64,000 bases of DNA from Tillus elongatus (lineage: Eukaryota > Arthropoda > Insecta > Coleoptera > Cleridae): the NCBI GenBank assembly GCA_964006375.1, contig OZ023267.1, positions 79,803,682-79,867,681 of the forward strand. The letters are read 5' to 3'. Position 1 is the stretch's first letter. The number at the start of each line of letters is the position of its first letter. Both the position numbers and the translations under genes were made by a program. The notes below the pieces were generated by a model. The model had not been told where the DNA came from, did no database searches, and worked only from the letters and a program-made list of their open reading frames with translations. Below, piece by piece: positions 28,216 through 38,284 of this stretch.

Positions 28216-30148
28216 GTGATGAACCCCGGCTCAGCAGACGGCCCGACGGATAAGTTGCCAATCCGTCATTCGGGCGTGACTTAAATATTTTATTGTTAAA
28301 TTATTCTCGGGCGCCATCTTTATTCCCTATTGAATAGGACGAGGTCAGATCCCCGTGAGGGCTTCTGCTAAGGCCCTCGTAGAACACCACAAAGCTACTG
28401 TTTCATAACAGCCTTGTCCCAGGGTAACTCGAGTGGAGAAGAAAACTATAGCTAGGGGTCGTAAGTTATTATGTCCCGTAGGGTTCTCGAGAGGTAAGTG
28501 GGTTTTAATCACTCACTCCCAAATAATCGCTGTTTTCCCTAACTTATAAAGTTGGAAGCAGAAATATTCTAAGCAGGCAACTATCGACTACGATGTATTT
28601 CCGCTAGTCACAATCCGTCACAGGATTCTAGCCCTAACACATTTACACTAGTACAAATACCGACAGGCAGTGCAGTGAAACGCAACTAATTACATAAAAA
28701 CTCTCTAATAACATTCAGAATATTTACAAAATGAAATCGACAACAATGAAAATCAATTAAATAATTAAAACCAAAAATTCGCTACAAATCATGCGAATAT
28801 CGAGACACATATCTCAATCCAGATAATGTTATCTCTGGCAAGACATTCTTTTACAAAAGAATTGATACCACAAATGTGTACTATTTAAAAATACAGTGAT
28901 ATTCACCTAAAATAATATGCATAATAATTAATGCCAATTAAGCGAGCGGCTAACATTAGCACAGCAAACAAAGCATAACAAATCACGGCAAGCGTCAAGC
29001 AGGACACCCCAAACCTCAAATGGAGAATGGTTACGCGACGAGAGTAAGCAAACAGCTCCTACGCTGACACGGCCCTAACTCGCTAATGAATACCACTAGG
29101 TAATTCGTTACCTAATATGGAACACCCGAACTAGCCTACAATGCCCCCGGCGATTGCGTACCATTCTGGATTGATCTCTGCTTCCTCCGAGGACTTTACC
29201 GTCCCTCAACGCAAACATAGTCGCACCAATACAGCACACGATGCCGGGCACATTAAAAACTACCCTAAATCAGCACTGTCCGTGCTCCCGTTTCCCTTAT
29301 ATGGGTACGAAACGTGACCAGCTTGGCCCTTACCTAGGCTGGACACTTTAGCTAGTTAACCACCTAGTTTAGCGGGCGCATACCCTCCAGAATAAATATA
29401 CGATTTCCCAAAGGACGTACGTCCCTTCAAGAGATTGCGGTTCACCCTGTATAGTACGCTTTGATTCGTTATAACACCCTAATTCCACTACAGTACGGCA
29501 TAATTATTTACCTTATTTAGATCTCCCTTAGATGGCAATCGTGACTATTTGGTCACTACTAAATCCAGTACACTCTATATACACGTGAAATCCTAACTCC
29601 GCTGTTAATATTTCACATAGAACAGCATTAATAAAACACAACCAGTTTAACCATTTACAAATTATACTTCTGCACGTTTCCCGAAGTAATAACTAACCTG
29701 GTAAACTGATACCTTTACAGAACACAGTCCTCCTAGATTATTATTCCTTACTAACAACAGACCAATACACGGCCTCTTCGCTACTCTACAGTGACACGGA
29801 ATAATCTTCCTCCAGGTATTACACCTGACCAACGCTTTAATAATTTACCACGCAAGATACGGACGACGGCGACCTGTTGCCATGGCGATGCTTCAAACCC
29901 CTCTGTCTCGCGTTGCGTCTGTTCTCCACGGTTCGCTGACATGCGCGTAGAATAAATCTTATTGCGCCTGTCAGACTGGCGTACAGCGGTCCATTCCACA
30001 AGAAATACGTGTTGGCTCTGGCGAATTTTCATACTTTGATGTGAATTTAAAATGAGTCCGATTTATTGTCCAACAAACATCCGTTATTTATACCGCCTAA
30101 ACGACTTATTAGCTATTCAAATAACCGCAATAAATCGGACTTCATTAC
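28216..30148. mobile_element. Unclassified non-autonomous DNA transposon, copy 1 (1,933 bp)
   Basis: The ends are GTGATGAACCCCGG and ...GGACTTCATTAC, giving a short imperfect inverted repeat GTRATGAA, with the 6-bp duplication AAGCAT. Inside the right end is a subterminal hairpin: GTCCGATTTATTG near 30057 and CAATAAATCGGAC near 30128. Copy 2 (33507-35258) is the same family in reverse orientation. No transposase could be recognised; the longest frame (29781-30032, minus) is short and unlike any protein I know. The 6-bp duplication fits a few superfamilies, Polintons among them, but the termini do not begin with AG. Confidence 0.75.
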
Positions 30149-30235
30149 AAGCATTAAATGTTTTTTTCAAATGTTTTCGGCAAGTTGTAAAATCTTTTTC
30201 TTGATTTTTCTCTCTTGTTTACCCATCACCTCCAT

Positions 30236-30599
30236 CTTGCTAAAGTTATTTGTTTCAGATCGTGCTAAGAGATGCAAACTGTTCGGTGGTTTAAGGTGTA
30301 CTAGCTTTGAATTGGTTGTGTATCTACCTATCTAGTGTTAGGTATCTAACGCGACAACAGGTAGACAACTACCTGCTAGATATCTGTCCTGTCTGACAGG
30401 TTGTTAGACAGGTTGTTAGATAGGTTGTTAGATAGGTTGTTAGACAGGTTGTTAGACAGGTTGTTAGACAGGTTGTCTAACAGGTTGTCATACAGGTTGT
30501 CATACAGGTTGTTAGACAGGTTATCAGACAGGTTGTCTGTCCTGTGAGATATTTGGTTGTCCTGCTAGACATCTCTTTGTTGCTGTTGGTTGCAGTCAA
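30236..30599. other. Spacer with a 12-bp minisatellite after the M2 ATPase gene
   Basis: From about 30395 to 30540 some 12 copies of a unit like ACAGGTTGTTAG stand in tandem. The rest shows no coding signal. At the matching position after the M4 ATPase fragment a different array (ACAGCTGTCTAAC, 61140-61280) is found. Confidence 0.7.
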
Positions 30600-31294
30600 T
30601 TAGATTAATATGTAGCTATCGAATCCTTTTCTATATCTCCCTCTGTGTACGTCGTTTTCTTTTACAATCACCAACACACCATACTTATTGTCTTTCCAAC
30701 ACTCACAACATATATTTTTAAATTGTTTAAAGTCCATATCTGTCGTTACATGATCGTCGTAGATGTGTTTTAAATTGGTTTCGTCTTGTTTGAAGAGAAT
30801 CAAAACATTAGTGTTATCACGTATTAGATGTTTCGGTATTCGAGTATATGTTTGACAGAGATAGAATGAATCATTATTCTTATGTTTTCCAAAACTAAAG
30901 TATGCTCTCATTTTATCCTGTTTGTCACAAGCAACATCATCAAATATAAACACAGAGTTATCCAAATCATCTGCTGGATCTAACATTTCGTCGTTTTCAC
31001 TATATGGATGGTAACCAACATCTTTTGTTGCCTCCAACACATCCTTTAACATCTTCTATTTGGTTGATACAAAGACTTTGAATATACATACACGTTATCA
31101 AACTTTAAACCGTTCGGTTCAAACAATAAACTTAGCATAACATTTGTTTTACCACACCCGCTCGGACCACATATGATACATCTAACTGCGTTTGGTAAAA
31201 GAGGACCATGCCTTCGTTGTTGTTCTGATGATGTATCAACAACCTCGTCTATATTTGTAATAGGTAAGACAGAAGCCTGTTTAATGGTACGCAT
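30600..31294 (-). pseudogene. FtsK/HerA-type packaging ATPase of M2, frameshifted
   Basis: The first frame (31294-31046) starts MRTIKQASVLPITNIDEVV and has a complete Walker A, CGPSGCGKT (residues 42-50). The second (31052-30600) has the Walker B block SVFIFDDVACD, a YTRIPKHLIRDN segment and the C-terminus GFDSYILI. The break lies between the YQP motif and the LEATKDVG motif, the same place as in M1, and with the same net displacement although the lengths differ by 3 bp. Apart from this break both halves are open. It is divergent from the PLA2 gene, as in M1. Confidence 0.85.
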
Positions 31295-31371
31295 CTTGAC
31301 TTAAACTAAACTATATTTTCTGTAAGTATAAATATATAGACAGATGCAAGTGAGTCGTATAGCCAGTATGA
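31295..31371. promoter_or_regulatory. Divergent promoter region between ATPase and PLA2 genes (M2)
   Basis: The 77-bp gap contains CTGTAAGTATAAATA followed by TATAG on the PLA2 strand, about 40 bp before the ATG at 31372. The 15-bp block is identical to that of M1 (18223-18298), while the sequence around it differs. Confidence 0.65.
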
Positions 31372-32192
31372 ATGTTGGTGTCACAAGGTAAAGGTCTTGT
31401 AAACACAGCTATTAACAAGCTACCTGTTGAGTTACACATACCTGGTTATCAATTTTGCGGTCCAGGTACTAAACTTAAAGAACGTCTTGCTAGAGGTGAT
31501 CAAGGTATCAATCTGCTAGACCGTGCTTGTCGAGACCATGACATCGCTTAATCTCAATCAAAAGAGTTAAGTGATAGGCATCGTGCCGACGAAGTGTTGG
31601 AGAACCGAGCTTGGGAGAGAGTCAAGTCAAAGACCGCAAGTTTTGGTGAAAAGTTAGCCGCTTGGAGTGTTACAAACACCATGAAAGTTAAAAGAAAGCT
31701 TGGTATGGGTCTTGGTGTAACCAACTCAAAACCGAAGAAGAAAGTTCCCTTTAAAACATTATTATTTAGTCTGATTGGAGAGGTTATAAAAGAGAGAAAC
31801 CTTATTCCATTAGAGAATGCTGTGTTTGATATCGCTCATGCAATTGTTAAACAGATTGGTGGGTGTAAGAATGCGTTGAAACCTCGAGTTATACCAATAC
31901 CTAAAAGCGGAGGCTTCCTTCCACTGTTACCTCTTATGTTTGGTGGTCTATCAGCTCTTAGTGCTCTGGGTGGTGGTGCTGCTGGTATTAGGCAGTTAAC
32001 GATGCTAAAGCGGCTAAGCACAAACTGGAGGAAGAAGAACGTCACAACAAAACAATGGAAGCTATCGCAATGGGTAAGAGAGGTAGCGGTTTGAAATTAA
32101 AACCGAAATGCAAGAGACTCGGTAAAGGTCTGTATCTGAAGAAGCAACGTAGTGGTTATGATTTGTATCTGCAAAAGCCAAAAAATATGTGA
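31372..32192 (+). pseudogene. PLA2/pX-like virion protein of M2, one stop and one frameshift
   Basis: The gene starts at 31372 and has the PLA2-like loop IPGYQFCGPGTKL, which keeps a Gly-x-Gly-like loop better than M1, and the catalytic block CRDHDIA. A TAA directly after that block replaces the tyrosine codon seen in M1. Basic repeats and the hydrophobic stretch GGFLPLLPLMFGGLSALSAL follow. A frameshift near 31990 leads into the end GKGLYLKKQRSGYDLYL. The stop at 32190-32192 overlaps the protease ATG (TGATG). Confidence 0.75.
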
Positions 32193-32555
32193 TGCATTTA
32201 CCAGCAAGACCTCTAACAGATGAAGATCTTCTGAAATTTGCTGGTAAAATGAAAATCCCCTATTTTAGAGGTGTATACATGCGAGATGAGCTACCTCGAA
32301 ATGGACAACGTAAAAATGAATCGTTTATTATGAATTTACAAACCAACAAGGAGTCTGGTAGTCATTGGGTTGTAGTGAGGAAACGTGGTAACACAGCCGA
32401 GTACTTTGACTCATATGGAAACTTAAAGCCACCAGTCGAGCTGCAACGTTACCTCGAAGACTACTCTAATGTATAATCATGATGTGTATTAAACATATAA
32501 TACTTATAATTGTGGTCACTTATGTTTAAAATTTTTAAACAAAGGACTCAAATAG
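32192..32555 (+). pseudogene. Adenain-like cysteine protease of M2, one frameshift and one stop
   Basis: The ATG at 32192 overlaps the preceding stop. The protein reads KFAGKMKIPYFRGVYMRDEL, the catalytic His block GSHWVVV and YFDSYGNLKPPVELQRYL. After a frameshift near 32465 and a TAA near 32490, the Cys block NCGHLCLKFLNKG ends at the stop 32553-32555. All three catalytic-region blocks are present. At about 120 codons it is short compared with adenovirus protease, but similar to other Polinton proteases. It would process virion proteins such as the PLA2/pX-like neighbour. Confidence 0.82.
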
Positions 32556-32572
32556 TAACCTCTGTGTATGTC

Positions 32573-33278
32573 ATGTCACAAACCTTTGTGTTGAAAGATC
32601 GCAGCTCCCATATGTCAACAGACTAGGATCCACCATCCTGGTGGTAGTTATGCTGTTGCTTTGATAGGTTTTCACACATACAACAACATACCTAACATAT
32701 ATAAAGGTAAAAATAAATTCTATGTAAAAGAAGCAGCTGCTTGGAGAACCATCACGATACCTACTGGTGCATATGAAATAACACATTTGGAAAACTTGCT
32801 TCAAAATGAACTTGTTGGTGCTACAGCAACAAATGAACAAAAACAACTAGCTTTGATTCTGAGACCTAATCCGAACACCATTAGATGTGAAATAAAGTGT
32901 TTCACAAGTATCAGTTTTGAAGCGGATGATTCGATTGGGCGAATGCTGGGATTTTCAAAGCAAGTTCTTCGACCAGGTGTCTTCCATGAATCTGATGTAC
33001 CTGTTGAAATAGTAGATGTTAAACATATTCGTATAGAAACTAATGTTGTGTCTGGTTCCTACTATAACGGGAAACCTTCACATACGTTATATGAGTTTGC
33101 ACCGATGGTTGATCCAGGTTATGCAATCGACATCGAACCTAAGAATCTAATTTATTTACCAGTGAACAAGCAAGAGATTTCAAATATAAGCATCGACATC
33201 GTGGATCAAGATTCAGTTCCTGTAAACTTTCACGGTGAAGAGGTGTGTGTTCGTCTGAATCTTAAAAAGATTACCTAG
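32573..33278 (+). pseudogene. Penton-like minor capsid protein of M2, 5' end frameshifted
   Basis: The ATG at 32573 begins a stretch like the M1 start (MSQTFVLKD), which is broken by stops and a frameshift before 32661. From there the frame is open to 33278 with FHTYNNIPNI, TGAYEITHLE, DVPVEIVDVKHIRIETNVVS, MVDPGYAIDIEP and VPVNFHGEEV, closely matching M1. The stop is one base before the small ORF ATG (33280). Confidence 0.85.
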
Positions 33279-33279
33279 A

Positions 33280-33441
33280 ATGCTAGTCTTTAAGGATATA
33301 AAAGCAAGTGAATCTACCAAAACAAGTTCAGTACAGTCAACCACTTCAAAGTGTACACTTCGCTCCGGTAATATTGAGTTCCTTAAAAGTCTTGGTTATC
33401 ATGTCATCAAAACTCAAAATATTCAAAGATCCCGAGTTTGA
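33280..33441 (+). CDS. Small conserved ORF overlapping the MCP start (M2)
   Basis: The 53-codon frame is intact. It starts MLVFKDIKASES, is Ser/Thr-rich, and reads GNIEFLKSLGYHV before a basic end. It matches the M1 ORF (15535-15747) in position, length of the shared part and the FL-x-x-LGY-x-V motif. The MCP ATG (33401) lies inside it in another frame, giving a 41-bp overlap. A TATAAAA sequence lies in its first codons, as a TATAAATA does in M1. Confidence 0.6.
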   Translation: MLVFKDIKASESTKTSSVQSTTSKCTLRSGNIEFLKSLGYHVIKTQNIQRSRV

Positions 33442-36355
33442 CGATTCCATTGATCGAGAAGAACATCGGTCTTACTATTCGTCAACTAAATCATTTGGTA
33501 AAAGTTGTAAAGAAGTCCGATTTATTACGGTTGTTTGAATAGCTAATAAGTCGTTTAGGCGGTGTAAATAACGGACATTTGCTAGGTAATAAATCTGACT
33601 CATTTTAGATACACTTCAAAGTATGAAAAGTCGCCACAGGCGAAACGCAGATTTTGTAGGATGGAACGCAGCGCGCCGGTCAGACAGGCGCGATGTGATT
33701 TAATCTAGGTACGTCATGGAGCGCATGGCAGGTGAGGGGGCAGAGAAACGAAACGCGATCGAAGAGAAGCCTTCAGCCCGTGCTCGCGACAACAAGTACC
33801 GGTGGTAGTACGTTGATTGTAGAGGTTTTCAAAGCGTCTGTTAGGTGTAATACTTGGAAAGTTTATTATTTCGCTGCACTACGAAGTAGTGGGAAAGCAG
33901 CGTGTTATTTATTTAATCGTAAAGAACGACAGTCTAGGAAGACTGTGTTCTGTTAGGATAGGTTGCAAGGTTAGTTATACTTCGGCAAACTTGAAGAAGT
34001 ATAATTTGCAAACTGGAAAAATTGTTTGGGTGTTTTATTAATGCTGTTCTATGTGAAATGTTAACAGCGTGTTAGGATTTCACGCGTATACAGAGTGTAC
34101 TGTATGTAGGAGTTACAAAACTGGTCACGGGTTGCCCACTTAAGGGAGGTCAAAGTCAGGTAAAAAATTATACCGTATTATAGTGGAATTAGGGTGTTTT
34201 AGCGAATCACAGCGTGCTATACAGGGTGGACTACGTTTGTTTCGAGGGACGTTCTGTCCATGACGGAAACATGGATCTATTCTGAAGGGTATGTGCTCGC
34301 TAAACTAGGTGGTTAACTAGCTACGTAACTGCTGGATGGCACTGTTAGCTATGTATGGTGCTCGATAGAAATAGAGAACCAGTCACCCGGTGGTATTAGT
34401 TAGCAAATTAGGGTCTTATAAGCGTGGGAACCGTTGGCCTACCCACATAGCGGAGCCATTTTCCGTATGTGCTTGGGTATTCCGCTTTCCGCTGCTTTGC
34501 TATGCTTTTTTGTTTGCTGTGCTAACGCTAATATCAAGCTTTATTTGTAATAATTAGCACAAATATTATTTTAGCCAAATATCCTTGTATTTTTAAATAT
34601 TAACATATTTGTATCAATTCCACTATGAAAGAATGTCTTATCAGAGATAACGTTATCTGACCTAAGATATGTTTTCTCTTTATTCGCATGAACTGTAGCG
34701 AATTTTTGGTTTTAATTATTTATGGATTTTTATTATTGTCAATTTCATTTGTAAATATTTTAAATGTTATTAGAGGGTTTTATGAAATTAGTTGCGTTTC
34801 ACTCCACTGCCTGTAGGTATTTTGCACTACTGTCGGTGTGTTCAAGCTAGAATCCTGTGACGGATTGTAACTAGCGGAGGTATATCGTAATTGATATTTA
34901 CCTGTTTATAATATTTCTGCTTCCAACTTTGTAAGTTAGAGAAAACAGCCATTATTCGGGAGTGAGTAATTAAAGCCTACTTACCTCCTGAGAACTCTAC
35001 AGGATATAATAACTTTCGACCCCTGGCTATAGTTTTCTTCTCCACTCGAGTTACCCTAGGACAAGGCTGTTATGAAACAGTAACTTCGTGGTGTTCTACG
35101 AGGGCCTTAGCAGAAGTCCTCACGGGGATCTGACCTCGTCCCATTTAATAGGGAATAAAGACGGCGCCCGAGGATATTTAGCTTAGAATATTTAGATCAC
35201 GCGCGAATGACGGATTGGCAACTTATCCGTCGGGCCTCTGCTGAGCCGGGGGCATCACACAGTGAAGTGGAAATAAAGATCAATCAGCAAGATGCATTTG
35301 TATGCCTAGCAAAGTCGGCTCTAATAATCGAAGGTGCTCTGGAACCTTTAGCAATACAAAATGCTGATGGTGAGTGTTATATGGCAAATAATGGAGGAGC
35401 GGCTCTGTTTGAATCAGTGACCTATGAATTAAATAACAAGGAAGTGGAGCGAGTACGAGACCCATACACCACAACAATCATCAAAACCCTGCTTTCGTTT
35501 AGCAAGAATGAAGCCAAATCTCTTAGTAACGCTGGGTTGAATGTATCGTCAGATCATATCACCTTAAACGACAAGTTTCATTTGCTCCTACCTCTTTGGT
35601 TCCTCTTCAGTTTCTTCCATCACTTTAAAGGAGTTCTCTCCGGTAAACATACTTTCCGATTTACAAGAGCTCGAAGCGATGCCAACAGCTATTACAGAAC
35701 TGGTACTGCAAGATCTAAAATTACTGTAACCAACATGTTTTTAAAAGCAAAACATGTATTTCCAAACGATAAAGTGAAGTTGGAACTGATGGATAAAATT
35801 GCAAAAAACACATCTATATTTCTAGCATATCGTAAATGGGACATATATGAGCTAACAGCGCTTAGAGATATTAATAAAGATGTGTGGTCTGTTAAAACTG
35901 CAAAAAACTTAGAAAGACCTAGATATGTGATTATAGCATTTCAAACAGATCGAAAAGACAACGTAAGCAAGAGAGGTGATTTTTTCGATAATATTGGTAT
36001 GGTAGATCTACGAGTGTTCCCAAATTCAGAATGCTACTGTTATGAATCTATGAATATGGATTTCGAAAAATCTAAATATGCTGAAGCCTACAAGATGTAC
36101 AGAGATTTTCAAAAAAGTGTTTGTTATAAAAACATAGCAGAGCCTCTCTTGAATTATGAGTTTAAAGACCGAGCTCTATTTGTAATCGACTGTCAGCATC
36201 AGAATGAGTCAATCCAGTCGTCAACAGTGAACATCAAAGTGGAGTTTATGAGCAAAAACAATTTTCCCAATAGAACCAAAGCTTACTGTTTAGTTATTCA
36301 TGATTGTGTATTTGAATATAAACCTCTAACTGGTATTGTAAGAGCCATTATGTAA
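33401..36355 (+). pseudogene. MCP: Major capsid protein (double jelly roll) of M2, split by a transposon
   Basis: The first 35 codons (33401-33506) read MSSKLKIFKDPEFDDSI and align with the M1 start. The remaining frame (35259-36355) is open and gives INQQDAF, FESVTYELNNKEVERVRDPY, LAYRKWDIYELTALRD, VWSVKTAKNLERPRYVIIAF and, near the end, SSTVNIKVEFMS and LVIHDCVFEYKPLTGIVRAI. Between them lies the 1,752-bp transposon at 33507-35258. Apart from the insertion no stop or frameshift is evident, so this MCP was in good condition when hit. Confidence 0.85.
33507..35258. mobile_element. Unclassified non-autonomous DNA transposon, copy 2 (1,752 bp), inverted relative to copy 1
   Basis: The ends are GTAAAGAAGTCCGATTTATT and ...GAGCCGGGGGCATCAC, the reverse order of copy 1. 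Flanking hexamers are AAAGTT (33501-33506) and ACAGTG (35259-35264), plausibly a decayed 6-bp duplication. Shared blocks with copy 1 include TTGCCAATCCGTCATTCG, CTCGAGTTACCCT and the CCGATTTATT hairpin. Copy 2 is about 180 bp shorter and clearly diverged, so the two insertions are independent or old. Confidence 0.72.
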
Positions 36356-37130
36356 TATTTTAGTATGTAAGTCTTGTGAATTAATCCTAATAAATTAATT
36401 GTATTTAAATCAGTTGTTTTATTTTCAACCTTAAAGTGCTAACATCTTGGTTTCGTTAAATGACATCATCTGACTGAAATAGTAAACACATGGCTCATTT
36501 CCTGTTGTATGACTTATTTCCTGTTACATGTTACATATTGTAGTCAAGGTCATTCTCAGTTTGCAGCTGTTGGTTGTTGCTATGTTGCCAGATTTAGCAT
36601 GTCTGGTATTCGTATATTCTTAGGATTTTTGTTTGTTGCTATGTTGCCATATATCTGGCATCTAGCATGCCGGTCATTCGCATATTCTACACTTTTAAAA
36701 TCTGCTTGCCAATCTGAGTAAAATGATACCAAACATGTGGGGCTTAGGGCTAAAACTCCAAAGTATGGGTTTGCGCATGCGTATATCCTGTTTTTGAATT
36801 CTGCTTGCTGACCCTAGTAAAATGATACCAAACACCTAAAGCTTAGGCCGAAAACCACAAAAGTTGGGTCTGAGCATGCGTATATCCCAGACTTGAATTC
36901 TACTTGCCAAGTTGAGTAAAAACACCCCACACTTAGAGCTTAAAACAAAAACTACAAAGTATAAGTTTGCGCCTGCGCTAACCGTCATATTTGCAAAAAT
37001 CAAAATGGCGGAGCCTCTTACTTTGATTGGTGGTGCCAACTACCGGAGAAAATTTTTAATTTCCCAGGTTTTTCACTTCCGGTCGGCCATCTGGCCGCCA
37101 TCTTGGATTACGTCATCTTAGTTTGTAGCT
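36356..37130. repeat. Gene-free flank of M2 with a degenerate tandem repeat of about 100 bp
   Basis: From about 36715 to 36970, roughly three diverged units contain GAGTAAAATGATACCAAACA, CTTAGG...AAAACTCCAAAGTATGGG and TTTGCGCATGCGTATATCC blocks. Earlier, TTGCTATGTTGCCA blocks recur near 36575 and 36637. No homologue of the M1 gene 13868-14371 was found after the MCP, and no terminal repeat of M2 was recognised. Confidence 0.55.
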
Positions 37131-38280
37131 TACGTCATCCTGAATACAACCGCCATATTTGTTACGTCACACGCATGCTCAGTAGCGGGAGGTGGGAGGT
37201 GGGCGCAGGTGTTTTCCTGATGTTTAGCGAATAATTTTTCCGCGATACTCATTTGTTCCTGATCTGTTAAAATTATCGGTGTTTGAGGTCCTGTCTTGTC
37301 AGTAACTATTTTATATGCCATGCCCCACGGGTCACAGTCGATTTCTTCACAGAGGAGGTTCCATGATTGTTAATTCGCTTTTTCGATCTCGTTTTTAAGC
37401 CTCTTCCTGTGTTGTCTGTATTGTTCTGTGTTCCGCTATGAGTTCGCTCCACCAATATACGCCTTTACCTCAGTTACCGACGTATTTTTTGTTCAGAACG
37501 TTGTTGCAGGCATGTTCCAGTGTTTTTGCTAGTTCTTTGACAGATATATTATTGTTAGGGCTGCTGTTCTTCGCTTCTATTTTCTCGATTCGTTGTTCTT
37601 TCAATTCGACCTTATATGTCCATCCCTTGCGTTTTTCTCGAGTTTTCGTTTGTCTGGTTGGTTGGTTAATCATAATGTGTATGTTTTTGTGGGAACTCAG
37701 ATTTTTTTCGTCGCTAACACTCCACTTAGTTACGGACCTTGTCAAGTTTCTGGTGCACATCGTGATGTCAATGTATGAAGTACCCCCATTTCTCTCGAAA
37801 GTTGGCACGTCACCATTATTTAGTATGGTGAGGTCACTTCCACTGGCCCACTCTGCCAGTGCAGTGCCTTTTTATCTTCAGTCTTGGATCCCCAGCTGTG
37901 TGCCTTCGCATTGAAGTCACCCCAATTAAGATCTTACTTTTGTGTGTTTCTGATGCTATCATATAGTTCCAAAAGGAACCGTTGAAAGTCCTCATCTCTC
38001 GTTGTTGGTGAGACGTAACACGAGTAGAAGGTTAAGTCCTCGGTTCCAACCCAGACGTATCTACTTCCTTCTCCCGAAGTGTGTATTTTTAGTTTGCTAT
38101 CATGCACATATGTTGCCGTGTATACTTTGCTGTCCGTTATCCACTTTTTATTGTGTCTCGTCATATATATATTGGGCTCCGCTACTATTGTAAGTGCTAT
38201 GTTTTTAACGGCACACGTGTGCTTGAGTAGGTCCATGGCCCTCTTGCTTCTGTCTATATTTACTTGAAGCACTTTCTTCT
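37130..38280 (-). pseudogene. Endonuclease region of an R1-like LINE, second partial copy
   Basis: The frame 38272-37934 starts MLQVNIDRSKRAMDLLKHTC, the typical opening of an APE-type endonuclease in R1/I-like LINE ORF2. It continues with WVGTEDLTFYSCYVSP. In a second frame (37808-37470) GDVPTFERNGGTSYIDITM gives the later endonuclease motif. It abuts, at 38280-38285, the reverse transcriptase of the adjacent copy, in an order (RT then EN) that a single intact LINE cannot have. It is therefore a separate truncated or rearranged copy. Confidence 0.7.
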
Positions 38281-38284
38281 GTTT

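Larger units (their letters stand above)
27301..30235 (-). pseudogene. DUF8207-like Polinton protein of M2, split by a transposon
   Basis: The C-terminal two thirds (27301-28215) include YWDDINELVDRLRLLVASQV, LLELIFMKTPRG and YKINYNPNA, matching the M1 protein. Frame breaks lie near 27844 and 28165. The N-terminal part (30149-30235) reads KIKKKILQLAENI, a stop, KKHLML, matching the M1 segment IKRKIADLSKIIRNKYLAL. The two parts meet exactly across the transposon at 28216-30148, whose 6-bp duplication AAGCAT lies in the codons concerned. An acidic middle region corresponds to the acidic part of M1. Confidence 0.8.

Noticed and set aside
29781..30032. Transposase of the 28216-30148 element
   Set aside because: The frame is only 83 codons, shows no catalytic motif and is not kept open in copy 2.
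28216..35258. The two 1.8-kb repeats as terminal repeats of one composite transposon carrying 30149-33506
   Set aside because: Each copy has its own pair of ends and its own interrupted Polinton gene that realigns when that copy alone is removed, so they are two insertions.
1969..36355. M3 (1969-6520) and M2 (25831-36355) as the two halves of one Polinton split by M1
   Set aside because: The gene at the break belongs with the M2 side, and M3 gene order and direction correspond to the opposite orientation, so M3 is a separate neighbour.
37438..37914. 158-codon plus-strand frame
   Set aside because: It is the antisense shadow of the LINE endonuclease region on the minus strand.
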